This document shows, piece by piece, positions 7,878 to 17,351 of a stretch of DNA of 64,000 bases. This DNA comes from Achromobacter xylosoxidans A8. Lineage in GTDB: Bacteria > Pseudomonadota > Gammaproteobacteria > Burkholderiales > Burkholderiaceae_B. The translations under genes were made by a program, and so were the position numbers. Where the stretch lies: contig NC_014640.1 in the NCBI RefSeq assembly GCF_000165835.1, forward strand, positions 2,976,001 through 3,040,000, in the 5' to 3' direction. The notes beneath the pieces were generated by a model that worked only from the letters and a program-made list of their open reading frames with translations, ran no database searches and was not told where the DNA came from. Position 1 is the stretch's first letter, and each line of letters starts with the position of its first letter.

Positions 7878-9044
7878 TCAGTAGGACTTGGGCAGGCCCA
7901 GCACTTTTTCCGCGATGAAGCACATGATCAGTTGCGGGCTGACCGGCGCAATGCGGGGAATGAAGCTCTCGCGCAGCAACCGCTCCACGTGGTATTCCTT
8001 GGCGTAGCCCATGCCGCCCAGGGTCATGACCGCGGTCTGGCAGGCGTTGTAGCCGGCCTCGGCCGCCAGGTACTTGGCCGAGTTGGCGTAGGGGCCGCAG
8101 GGCTTGCCCGCGTCATACAGGCTGGCGGCCTTGAACACCATCAGGTCGGCGGCTTCCAGCTGCATCCAGGCCTGTGCCAGCGGATGCTGGATGCCCTGGT
8201 TCTGGCCGATGGGGCGGCCGAACACGGTACGCTCGCCAGCGTATTTCACCGCCCGATCCAGTGCGGCGCGGCCGATACCCACCGCCTCGGCCGCGATCAG
8301 GATGCGCTCGGGGTTCAGTCCGTGCAGGATGTATTCGAATCCCCGGCCTTCCTCACCGATTCGGTCGGCCACCGGGATGCGCAGGCCGTCGATGAACAGC
8401 ATGTTCGAGTCCACCGCCTTGCGGCCCATCTTCTCGATTTCGCGGACTTCTACCTTGTTGCGGTCCAGGTCCGTATAGAACAGCGACAGGCCCTGGGTGG
8501 GCTTTGCCACCTCGGACAGCGGGGTGGTGCGCGCCAGCAGCAGCATCTTGTGCGCGACCTGGGCGGTCGAGATCCAGATCTTGCGGCCATGCACCACGTA
8601 CTCGTCGCCCTGGCGCACGGCGCGGGTGCTGAGCTTGGTGGTGTCCAGCCCGGCGTCGGGTTCGGTGACCGCGAAGCAGGCCTTCTCGCGGCCGGCGATC
8701 AGGGGTTCCAACCAGCGGCGGCGCTGCTCGTCGCTGCCGAACACCACGACCGGGTTCAGGCCGAAGATGTTCATATGGACGGCCGAGGCGCCGGTGAAGC
8801 CGGCGCCGGAGGCCGCAATGGTCTGCATCATCAGTGCGGCTTCGGTCATGCCCAGGCCGGCGCCGCCATACTCCTGGGGCATGGCGATGCCCAGCCAGCC
8901 GTCGCGCGCCAGATCGGCGTGCAGAGGTTCAGGAAAGCCGCCTTCGCGGTCGCGCTCCAGCCAGTATTCGTCCGGATAGCGCTCGCAGATGCGGGCCACG
9001 GCGTCCCGCAGCGCCAACTGGTCGGGGGTGAATTCAAAGTCCAT
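7878..9044 (-). CDS. Acyl-CoA dehydrogenase family flavoprotein (atypical active site)
   Basis: This 388-residue protein has all three acyl-CoA dehydrogenase domains: the N-terminal helices (FTPDQLALRDAVARICERY), the beta domain with CFAVTEPDAGLDTTKLSTRA and WISTAQ, and the C-terminal FAD helices with RTVFGRPIGQNQGIQHPLA. The family oxidises acyl-CoA at the alpha-beta bond and passes electrons to ETF. The usual catalytic Glu in the EGT motif is missing; the site reads IAPVSP (365-370). E246 in LNPERIL sits where isovaleryl-CoA dehydrogenase places its base, so the enzyme may still be active. It is the last gene of the operon and its start overlaps the CoA-transferase stop by one base. The substrate is unknown. 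Confidence 0.88.
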   Translation of the reverse strand: MDFEFTPDQLALRDAVARICERYPDEYWLERDREGGFPEPLHADLARDGWLGIAMPQEYGGAGLGMTEAALMMQTIAASGAGFTGASAVHMNIFGLNPVVVFGSDEQRRRWLEPLIAGREKACFAVTEPDAGLDTTKLSTRAVRQGDEYVVHGRKIWISTAQVAHKMLLLARTTPLSEVAKPTQGLSLFYTDLDRNKVEVREIEKMGRKAVDSNMLFIDGLRIPVADRIGEEGRGFEYILHGLNPERILIAAEAVGIGRAALDRAVKYAGERTVFGRPIGQNQGIQHPLAQAWMQLEAADLMVFKAASLYDAGKPCGPYANSAKYLAAEAGYNACQTAVMTLGGMGYAKEYHVERLLRESFIPRIAPVSPQLIMCFIAEKVLGLPKSY

Positions 9045-10276
9045 CAGTGGTTTTCATCCTGGGTGATGCCGCGGGCCGCCATGGCGTCGATCCGGGCGGG
9101 GTCATAGCCGGCCTCGGCCAGCACTTCGCGGCTGTGCTGGCCCAGCCTGGGGGCGGGGCGGCGTAGGGAGGTGGGGGTGCTTTCGTATCTGCCCAGGGGA
9201 GCCGTCGTGCGGATCGGGCCTTCGCTGGGGTGGTCCATGGTCCGGATGAAGTTGGTCGCGGCCAGGTGCTCGTCCTGCAGCAGGTCGTCCACGGAATAGA
9301 GCGGCGAGGCGGGAATGTCCGCCCGCGCCAGGCCTTCCAGCCATTCCTCGCTGCGGCGGGTGGCGACGACCTCGGCGACAAAGGCGTAGACCTCGCCGAT
9401 GTGGGCGGCGCGTGCGCCGTGGGAGCTGAAGCGCGGGTCCCGCGACAATTCGGGCCGGCCGATCAGGTCGAAGAAGTTGCGCCAGTGCTTATCGTTGTAG
9501 ATCAGCAAGCTGATATAGCCGTCGGCCGTGGCGTAGGGGCGGCGGTGCGGCGCCAACAGGCGCGCGTAACCGGTGGGGCCGAGCGGGGGATCGAAGGTGG
9601 CGCCGCCAAGATGGTCGCCCAGCACCAGGTGGGCCATGCCTTCGAACATGGGGATTTCCACTTGCTGGCCTAGCCCCGCGCCGCGGGCGTGCAGCACTGC
9701 GGACACCAGCGCGATGCCCACGTGCAGCCCGACCGCCCGGTCGGCCAGGGTCAGCGGCGCGTAGCGCGGCACGTCCCCGCTTTGCTGCGCGGAGAGGGCG
9801 GCGATGCCGGTCTGGCCCTGGATCAGGTCGTCGTAGGCGGGGCGCCCGGCGTAGGGGCCGGCCTCGCCGTAACCGTAGGCGCCCAGGTAGACGATGCGCG
9901 GATTGCGCGCCGCCACCGCCTCGTAGGACAGGCCCAGCCGGGCCATCGCCTGCGGACGGATGTTGTAGAGCAGGGCGTCGCAGCTTTCGGCCAGTGTCAG
10001 GCAGGCCTCCAACCCCTCCGGCGTCTTCAGGTCCAGCACGACGGAGCGCTTATTGCGGTTCAGATGTAGATAGATATGCCCCATGCCGGGGTTGCGCATG
10101 GGGCCGACGGCCCGCATGTTGTCGCCGGCCGGCGGTTCCACCTTGATGACGTCGGCGCCCAGGTCGGCCAGGACCTGGGTGGCATAGGGGCCCATCACCA
10201 CCGTGCTCAGGTCCAGGATGCGCACGCCCGCCAACGGGCCGGAGGCCTGCGTGCCAGATTGCGGTGATGCGCTCAT
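9044..10276 (-). CDS. CaiB/BaiF family (class III) CoA-transferase
   Basis: Class III CoA-transferases move CoA between carboxylic acids through an aspartyl intermediate. The 410-residue length, the opening GVRILDLSTVVMGPYATQVLADLGADVIKVE, and the catalytic region RPAYDDLIQG (Asp at 149/150) identify the family. The ATG at 10276 overlaps the stop of the upstream binding-protein gene (ATGA), so I prefer it to an in-frame start 13 codons upstream. The downstream dehydrogenase suggests a route in which an imported acid is activated to its CoA ester and then oxidised. The acid itself cannot be read from the sequence. Confidence 0.9.
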   Translation of the reverse strand: MSASPQSGTQASGPLAGVRILDLSTVVMGPYATQVLADLGADVIKVEPPAGDNMRAVGPMRNPGMGHIYLHLNRNKRSVVLDLKTPEGLEACLTLAESCDALLYNIRPQAMARLGLSYEAVAARNPRIVYLGAYGYGEAGPYAGRPAYDDLIQGQTGIAALSAQQSGDVPRYAPLTLADRAVGLHVGIALVSAVLHARGAGLGQQVEIPMFEGMAHLVLGDHLGGATFDPPLGPTGYARLLAPHRRPYATADGYISLLIYNDKHWRNFFDLIGRPELSRDPRFSSHGARAAHIGEVYAFVAEVVATRRSEEWLEGLARADIPASPLYSVDDLLQDEHLAATNFIRTMDHPSEGPIRTTAPLGRYESTPTSLRRPAPRLGQHSREVLAEAGYDPARIDAMAARGITQDENH

Positions 10277-11244
10277 TGCTGTTCTATCCCCGCGTCGCGG
10301 ATCAGTTTGCCCCACAGGTCCAACTGGGCGCCGACGAACTGTGAGAACGCTTGTGGCGTGCTGGAAAAGGCGTCAAAACCGAGGCCGGCCAAGCGCTTTT
10401 TCACGTCCGGCTTGGCCACCACCTGATTGATTGCGGCATTCAGCTTGGCCACGATTTCCGGCGGCATGCCGGCCGGGCCGAAGTAGCCGTTCCATGAGTT
10501 CAGGTCGAAATCCTGCACGCCGGACTCGGCCATGGAAGGCAGGTCCGGGACAATGGCGCTGCGTTCGGCGGTCGACACGGCCAGCGCCCGCAGCTGGCCC
10601 GATTGCACGAAGGGCAGGCCGGAAGCCAGGTCGGTGAACATGAAATCGACCTGCCCGCCGACCACGTCGGTCAGCCCTTGCGGCGTGCCCTTGTAGGGAA
10701 CGTGCAGGATGTCGATCTTGGCGCGGTTGGCCAGCGTGGCGCCGGCGACGATGCCGGTGCTGTTGCCGCTGGCGTAGGTAATGCGGCCCGGATGCTGGCG
10801 CGCGTCGGCGACCAGTTCGCCCACCGTTTTCCAGGGACGCTTCGGATTCACCACCAGGATGAAGGGCAGGTTGCCGCCGCGGGCGATGGCGGTGAAGTCC
10901 TTGACCGGATCGTAGGGCACGTTCTTCATCAGCCAGGGCGCCGCCGAATGCGAGGTGTTGGTGGTGACGAACAACGTGTAGCCATCGGGCTTGGCGCGAG
11001 CGACGTAATTGGCCGCGATGGTGGCGTTGGCCCCGGGCTTGTTCTCCACCACGACCTGCTGGCCCAGTATGTTGCCGAGCTCGGCCCCGAAGATGCGGCC
11101 CACGGCGTCGGTGCCGGATCCGGCGGGAAAGGGGACGATCAGGGTGATGGGTTTGGTGGGGTAATCAGCGGCGTGCGCGGCGGGGCCGGCAGCCAGCGCC
11201 GCGCCGCCGATAAGGGCGGCGCCCAGCAGGCTTAGAGGTTTCAT
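10273..11244 (-). CDS. Bug/TctC family periplasmic solute-binding protein
   Basis: This is a tripartite tricarboxylate transporter substrate receptor of the Bug family, hugely expanded in Bordetella and relatives. The 323-residue protein starts at the ATG at 11244 with AGGAGAC upstream and has a signal peptide (residues 1-25, cut near AHA-ADYP). The mature start YPTKPITLIVPFPAGSGTD is the family signature, and later blocks include VVVENKPGANATIA and PYDPVKDFTAIA. No TctA or TctB membrane genes are in the window, as is usual for orphan Bug proteins. The neighbours suggest it binds a carboxylic acid that the CoA-transferase then activates. Confidence 0.93.
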   Translation of the reverse strand: MKPLSLLGAALIGGAALAAGPAAHAADYPTKPITLIVPFPAGSGTDAVGRIFGAELGNILGQQVVVENKPGANATIAANYVARAKPDGYTLFVTTNTSHSAAPWLMKNVPYDPVKDFTAIARGGNLPFILVVNPKRPWKTVGELVADARQHPGRITYASGNSTGIVAGATLANRAKIDILHVPYKGTPQGLTDVVGGQVDFMFTDLASGLPFVQSGQLRALAVSTAERSAIVPDLPSMAESGVQDFDLNSWNGYFGPAGMPPEIVAKLNAAINQVVAKPDVKKRLAGLGFDAFSSTPQAFSQFVGAQLDLWGKLIRDAGIEQQ

Positions 11245-11312
11245 GGATTTGTCTCCTGTGTGCTTCGGATCCCGGCGCGGTTTCTGCGTCCGCTGCCCGG
11301 GGCTGCGCCGCG

Positions 11313-11729
11313 TCAAGCGGCTGGGGGTGGCGCCGGAAAGCCGCGTATCACGCGGTCTGGGGATTCTTCATAGGGGGGCGTGTAGATCACCAGCAGGCGG
11401 GCGGGCTCGTCGCTGGTGACGGTGAAGACATGCGGAATGTCCGGGGGGAAGTAGCAGCAGTCTCCCGGACTCATGTCGGCCCATTCGTCCTGCACCTGCG
11501 CGCGCGCCGTCCCGGACAGCAGGTAGCAGACTTGCTCGATGCCAGGGTGGGCGTGCGGCAGGGCGCCCTTGCCTTTGTCGATTACGCCCAGCAGCACTTC
11601 CACGCCTCGGGAGCCCACGGTGTCCGGACCGATCAGGCGGCGGTTCAGGGTGCCGGTGTGGTTGGCGGGGTGATAGCCGGGCACGTCGGCCTCGCGCACC
11701 AGCCAGGCTGGGGTCTTGCTCTGCGTCAT
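11313..11729 (-). CDS. Cupin domain protein
   Basis: This 138-residue single-domain cupin carries both motifs: motif 1 as PHAHPGIEQVCYLLSG (metal ligands His, His, Glu) and motif 2 as PGDCCYFPPDIPHVFTV with the third His. Such small metal cupins include dioxygenases, isomerases and lactone or sugar-acid enzymes, so the reaction cannot be named. It is the first gene of the leftward operon and is followed by the Bug protein after a short gap. It probably acts on the same substrate. The promoter and a candidate operator lie at 11730-11780. Confidence 0.85.
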   Translation of the reverse strand: MTQSKTPAWLVREADVPGYHPANHTGTLNRRLIGPDTVGSRGVEVLLGVIDKGKGALPHAHPGIEQVCYLLSGTARAQVQDEWADMSPGDCCYFPPDIPHVFTVTSDEPARLLVIYTPPYEESPDRVIRGFPAPPPAA

Positions 11730-11749
11730 TTTTGGTCCGTTAAAATTTC

Positions 11750-11775
11750 CATACGTGAAATTATTTTTATGTATG
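11750..11775. promoter_or_regulatory. Candidate operator before the cupin-to-dehydrogenase operon
   Basis: An AT-rich 26-base segment has outer arms CATAC (11750-11754) and GTATG (11771-11775). Its core GTGAAATTATTTTTA (11755-11769) agrees at 10 of 14 defined positions with the E. coli IclR box as I recall it (TGGAAATNATTTCCA). It sits 20-45 bases before the first gene of the operon. The nearest regulator is the IclR protein at the other end of the operon, so it is a plausible binding site. This is inference from pattern and position only. Confidence 0.4.
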
Positions 11776-11893
11776 AGAAAAATATCGGCAAGCAGTTTTT
11801 CGATCCGGATACCTTGCCGCTCCCTGGGGGATTAGGGAAAACACCGTGCGCGGACTGCTAAAATCGAACGCTGACTTCACTTCCGGCTTTGTC

Positions 11894-13204
11894 ATGTCTT
11901 CTGCCCGCACGCCCGACGTTTCTGCCACCCTGTCCGATTGGCTGCAGTATCTGGAGTCGATCCACGCCACCGCCATCGACATGGGCCTGGACCGGGTGCG
12001 CGAGGTCGCTGGGCGCATGGGGCTGGAGCTGTCCGGCGTGAAGTTCGTCGTCGGCGGCACCAATGGCAAGGGCTCCACCTGTGCCATGCTGGAAGCGATC
12101 CTGCTGGCGGCCGGCTACAAGGTCGGGCTGTACACCTCCCCGCACCTGATTGATTTCAACGAACGCGCCCGCATCAATGGCCAGATCGCCACGGACGAGG
12201 CGCTGATCGCCCAGTTCCAGGCGGTCGAGGCAGCGCGCGGCGACGTTTCGCTGACCTATTTCGAATTCACCACGCTGGCGATCCTGCGTCTGTTCTCGCA
12301 GTCGAAGCTGGACGCCGTGGTGCTGGAAGTCGGCCTGGGCGGGCGGCTGGATGCCGTCAACATCGTCGACGCCGACTGCTCCATCGTCACCAGCGTGGAT
12401 CTGGACCACACCGACTGGCTGGGCGATACGCGCGAAAAAATCGGTTTCGAGAAAGCCCATATCTACCGCAGCGGCCGGCCGGCAATCTGCAGCGACCCCG
12501 TGCCCCCGCAATCGCTGCTGGATCACGTTGAGAATATCGGCGCCGATCTGTGGCTGTTCGGCCGTGACTACAACTATTCCGGCGACCGCCAGCAATGGGC
12601 CTACGGCGGGCGTGAACAGCGCCGCAATTCGCTGGCCTATCCGGCGCTGCGCGGCGCCAACCAGTTGTTGAATGCATCGGCCGCGCTGGCGGCGCTGGAG
12701 TCGGTGCGCGACCGTCTGCCGGTGCCGCAGCAGGCCGTGCGCCTGGGGCTGTTGCAGGCGTCGCTGCCAGGCCGTTTCCAGATCCTGCCGGGCCAGCCCG
12801 CGGTCATCCTGGACGTGGCGCATAACCCGCATGCCGCAGCGGTACTGGCGCAGAACCTGGACAACATGGGGTTCCATCCGTACACCCATGCGGTGTTCGG
12901 CATGCTGAACGACAAGGACCTGGCCGGCGTCGTCGCCAAGCTCGGGACGCGCATCGACAACTGGTACTGCGCCGGCTTGCCGGGGCCGCGCGGTACGCCT
13001 GGCGAAGCGCTGGCGGAGCAAGTCGCCGCGGCGCTGCCGCCCGCGCCTGCAGACGGCGAAAAACCGGGCATCTCCGTGTATGCGGATCCTGCCCAGGCCT
13101 TCGCGGCTGCGCGCGAACGGGCAGGGGAGAATGATAGAATCGTGGTGTCCGGCTCGTTTCTCACCGTAGCCTCGGTTTTGCAGGCTCTGGGTCGCAAGGC
13201 ATAG
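11894..13204 (+). CDS. folC: Bifunctional folylpolyglutamate / dihydrofolate synthase FolC
   Basis: FolC joins glutamate to dihydropteroate to make dihydrofolate and later adds further glutamates to folates, in the cytoplasm. The 436-residue protein shows the Mur-ligase-like P-loop VGGTNGKGST (about residues 53-62), the SPHL motif, the VLEVGLGGRLDAVN block, and the C-terminal domain with ILDVAHNPHAA. I start at the ATG at 11894, because the in-frame GTG at 11846 lies before a TAAAAT -10-like element at 11859-11864. It begins the folC-dedD-cvpA-purF run known from E. coli. accD, which precedes folC there, is missing. Confidence 0.93.
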   Translation: MSSARTPDVSATLSDWLQYLESIHATAIDMGLDRVREVAGRMGLELSGVKFVVGGTNGKGSTCAMLEAILLAAGYKVGLYTSPHLIDFNERARINGQIATDEALIAQFQAVEAARGDVSLTYFEFTTLAILRLFSQSKLDAVVLEVGLGGRLDAVNIVDADCSIVTSVDLDHTDWLGDTREKIGFEKAHIYRSGRPAICSDPVPPQSLLDHVENIGADLWLFGRDYNYSGDRQQWAYGGREQRRNSLAYPALRGANQLLNASAALAALESVRDRLPVPQQAVRLGLLQASLPGRFQILPGQPAVILDVAHNPHAAAVLAQNLDNMGFHPYTHAVFGMLNDKDLAGVVAKLGTRIDNWYCAGLPGPRGTPGEALAEQVAAALPPAPADGEKPGISVYADPAQAFAAARERAGENDRIVVSGSFLTVASVLQALGRKA

Positions 13205-13266
13205 GCAGCAGCGGGTCAGTCGCGTCCGGCGGCCCGCCGCCATATCGCCGCAAGGAATTCTCCTCC

Positions 13267-14085
13267 ATGGGTTTTTTCAAACGCAAAGATCCTGCCGACC
13301 AGGCGCAGCCCTCCAAGCGGGCGGCAGTGCCCAGCGAGGTGCAGGCTGCGGAGCTGCGCGGCCGCGCGCGGCGCAGGCTGGCAGGCGCTGTCGCGCTGGT
13401 ATTGGCAGCCGTCATCATCCTGCCCATGGTGCTGGATTCGCAGCCCACGCCGGTCGACGACAACATTCCCATCAGGGTGCCGGAACGCAACACGCCGTTC
13501 CAGCCGCAAGTGAGCGAACCGCAGGTCGCCACGCCGCAGACGCCCGCGCCGGGCAGCGCTGCGTCGACGGATCCTTCGGCCATCCCTACACCGCCTCCGG
13601 TCACGTCCGTACAACCGCCCGCGACGGCAACCCCGACGACGCCCCCGGCGACACAGCCCACGACGCCGCCGGTGACCGCAGCCGTTACGCCGCCCAAGCC
13701 CGAGGCCAAGCCGGCCACGCCGCCCAAACCCGAACCCAAGCCGGCGCCCAAGCCCGATACCCGCTCGGATGACGGCGCGCGCGCCCTGGCCCTGCTGGAA
13801 GGACGCCAGGCGCCCGCCGCGTCGGCGCCCGCGCCCAAGCCGGCCGCGAAAGGTAATTTCGTATTGCAGATCGCCGCCTACACCACGTCCGAGGACGCCC
13901 AGTCGCGGCGCGGCAAGCTGCACCAGGCCGGCGTGACCAACGCATTCGTTGAACAAGCCACCATCAATGGCAAGCAGCAGTACCGTCTGCGGGTGGGGCC
14001 GTTCCCCTCGCGCGAGGCGGCGCAGGCGGCCCAGGCGCGGTTGCGCACCCTGGGCTATGACAATGGTTTCATCGCCGCCCAATAG
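13267..14085 (+). CDS. dedD: SPOR domain protein, DedD-like
   Basis: This is a bitopic inner-membrane protein of the cell division machinery. A short cytoplasmic start is followed by a membrane segment (about residues 38-56) and then a long Pro/Thr/Ala/Lys-rich periplasmic linker (about 75-190). A C-terminal SPOR domain (about 197-272) starts NFVLQIAAYTTSEDAQSRR and includes YRLRVGPFPSREAAQAA. SPOR domains bind denuded glycan strands at the septum. The order folC-dedD-cvpA-purF matches E. coli and supports the name. The linker has tandem PKPEAKPATPPKPEPKPAPK-type repeats, so its length may vary between strains. Confidence 0.88.
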   Translation: MGFFKRKDPADQAQPSKRAAVPSEVQAAELRGRARRRLAGAVALVLAAVIILPMVLDSQPTPVDDNIPIRVPERNTPFQPQVSEPQVATPQTPAPGSAASTDPSAIPTPPPVTSVQPPATATPTTPPATQPTTPPVTAAVTPPKPEAKPATPPKPEPKPAPKPDTRSDDGARALALLEGRQAPAASAPAPKPAAKGNFVLQIAAYTTSEDAQSRRGKLHQAGVTNAFVEQATINGKQQYRLRVGPFPSREAAQAAQARLRTLGYDNGFIAAQ

Positions 14086-14573
14086 TGACCGGTTTCGACT
14101 TCGTCGTGCTGGCCATCCTGGTGGTTTCGGGTGTGCTGGGCCTGGTGCGCGGCCTGCTCAAAGAGGTGCTGTCGCTGGTCGCCTATCTGCTGGCCTTTGT
14201 GGCCGCGATATGGTGGGGCCCCACGGTCTATGCCTGGTTGGAGCCCTATATTGAAACAACGCTGCTGCGCATGGGAGTTTCGTACGCGGCAGTGTTCATC
14301 ATCGTGCTGCTCGGCGTGGGGTTGGTCAATATGACGCTTGCCGCCTTGATCCGCAGTACAGGACTGAGTCCCGCCGACCACGGCCTGGGCGGGATGTTCG
14401 GGCTGGCCCGTGGCCTGTTGATCGTGCTGGCGCTGGTCGCCGCCGCAGGCTACACGCCGCTGCCGGAAGAGCCGTGGTGGAAGGACGCCATGTTTTCGCA
14501 TTCGGCCATCGAGGCCATCAAACATATCAAGACGTGGCTGCCGCCGTCCCTGGCGACGTGGCTGCCGTATTGA
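14085..14573 (+). CDS. cvpA: CvpA family inner-membrane protein
   Basis: CvpA is a small membrane protein required for colicin V production in E. coli and linked to envelope stress tolerance elsewhere; its biochemical role is not known. The 162-residue copy has four predicted membrane segments (about residues 4-22, 26-45, 62-84 and 101-122) and the family opening DFVVLAILVVSGVLGLVRGLLKE. The start is GTG at 14085 and shares one base with the dedD stop (TAGTG), so the two are coupled. purF follows after 30 bases, the conserved purine-operon context that gave the gene its name. Confidence 0.9.
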   Translation: MTGFDFVVLAILVVSGVLGLVRGLLKEVLSLVAYLLAFVAAIWWGPTVYAWLEPYIETTLLRMGVSYAAVFIIVLLGVGLVNMTLAALIRSTGLSPADHGLGGMFGLARGLLIVLALVAAAGYTPLPEEPWWKDAMFSHSAIEAIKHIKTWLPPSLATWLPY

Positions 14574-14603
14574 TTAGCTTTAAATCAACCAGGAAAGCTC
14601 ACC

Positions 14604-16124
<1,521 letters not shown>

Positions 16125-16144
16125 CGCGTCTGCCTGCTGGCAAG

Positions 16145-16177
16145 AAAAATGCCGTCCTTCGGGACGGCATTTTTTAT
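16145..16177 (+). terminator. Rho-independent terminator after purF
   Basis: A perfect 13-base stem (16145-16157 with 16162-16174) closes on a TTCG tetraloop. A-residues precede the stem and T-residues follow it. It lies 20 bases after the purF stop and before the convergent metalloprotease gene, so it may work in both directions. Confidence 0.93.
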
Positions 16178-16200
16178 TGCTGGGCACTTGCCCTGGGAAA

Positions 16201-16722
16201 TCAGGCCGCGCCCTTCCACAAGGTTTCGCGTGTGGCTTCCAGATGTGTCAGATATAGCCGCAAGTCGAATTCGTATTGGTGGTACTGCGGCTCCATGCGC
16301 AGGCACAGGTTGTAGAAGGCTTTGTTATGGTCCTTCTCCTTCAGGTGAGCCAGCTCATGCACCGTGATCATCTTCAGGAATTCCGCCGGCACGGTCTTGA
16401 ATAGCGTCGCCACCCGGATTTCATGCTTGGCCTTGAGCTTTCCGCCCTGCACCCGTGAGATATAGGTGTGCTGGCCCAGCGCATGCTGGATCACGTGGAT
16501 CTTGCTGTCGAAGGCGACCTTGTTGATCTGGTCGCCGTTGCGCAGGTAGGCGTTCTTCAGGTCCGTCACGTATTGATAGAGCGCCCGGTCGGTGCGGACG
16601 TCGTGCGGTCCGGACGGGTAGCGCGCCAGCAGCGCCGCGCCCAGCTTGCCTTGGTCGAGCAGCTTCTGGGCCTGGGTGAGCAGGGATTCCGGATATCCGG
16701 TCAGGTATTTCAGGGTGGACAT
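16201..16722 (-). CDS. YgjP-like (DUF45) zinc metallopeptidase
   Basis: This 173-residue cytoplasmic protein carries VHELAHLKEKDHNKAFY, the HExxH zinc motif with a downstream His, in the layout of the YgjP/DUF45 group. The flanking QHALGQHTYISRVQGGKLK and YHQYEFDLRLYL also fit. Members are widespread, but their substrates are not established. I start at the ATG at 16722 (MSTLKYLTGYPESLL); the open frame continues upstream but overlaps dsbB and shows no protein-like sequence. It faces purF across the shared terminator. Confidence 0.85.
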   Translation of the reverse strand: MSTLKYLTGYPESLLTQAQKLLDQGKLGAALLARYPSGPHDVRTDRALYQYVTDLKNAYLRNGDQINKVAFDSKIHVIQHALGQHTYISRVQGGKLKAKHEIRVATLFKTVPAEFLKMITVHELAHLKEKDHNKAFYNLCLRMEPQYHQYEFDLRLYLTHLEATRETLWKGAA

Positions 16723-16814
16723 GATCAAGACGAGGGCGCCGGCGGGGGCGCGGTCAGGCTTCCCGGCGTTTGGCCGCCGCCCGCGAGGCCGCGGGCGGCA
16801 TCGGGATGGGGCAG

Positions 16815-17300
16815 TTACTGCGACCCGCCGCGCCGGAACACGACCGGCAGCGCCATGAAGAAAATGATGACGAAGAGCGCCAGGCTCCACAAGGCGTACT
16901 CGATGCCCAGCACCGGCACTTTGGCGTCCATGCAGGTGGCATAGATGCCGAACAACGGCGGCACGGCGCTTTCCAGGCCGATGCCGGTCATGAAGCGGTC
17001 GGCGAAGGTCTGGTCGCAGGAGAGCATGTTGGCGGCCACGCTGTACTGGTACCAGGCGGCGGCAATGCCGCTCAGGGACAGCAGTGCGGCGAGCGCGCCG
17101 CACAGGCGCGTCAGGGCGCGTCCGCCGCCGAATCCACCGACCAGCGCGACGACGCCGATCACCAGGTAGATCAGGCGCTGCATGACGCACCAGGCGCAGG
17201 GCGGCATGTCGAAGACGTGCTGCGAAACCAGGGCGAGGCCGACGGCGCCGAAGCAGAAGAGGGCGATCAGGCGGAGCAGGCGTTCTGAGCGAGAAGTCAT
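16815..17300 (-). CDS. dsbB: Disulfide bond formation protein DsbB
   Basis: DsbB is the inner-membrane quinone reductase that reoxidises periplasmic DsbA. The 161-residue protein has four membrane segments and the two redox pairs needed for electron flow. C35 and C38 lie in CAWC after the first segment, and C95 and C123 flank the second periplasmic loop. The QRLIYL sequence right after CAWCVM is conserved and contacts quinone. It lies between the metalloprotease and marC genes, all leftward, with no sign of a dedicated dsbA neighbour. Confidence 0.95.
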   Translation of the reverse strand: MTSRSERLLRLIALFCFGAVGLALVSQHVFDMPPCAWCVMQRLIYLVIGVVALVGGFGGGRALTRLCGALAALLSLSGIAAAWYQYSVAANMLSCDQTFADRFMTGIGLESAVPPLFGIYATCMDAKVPVLGIEYALWSLALFVIIFFMALPVVFRRGGSQ

Positions 17301-17351
17301 TGTTGCTTTGCAAGGGTTGGAAAAGGGGCCGGACGCGGCGTCCGGCCAGGC

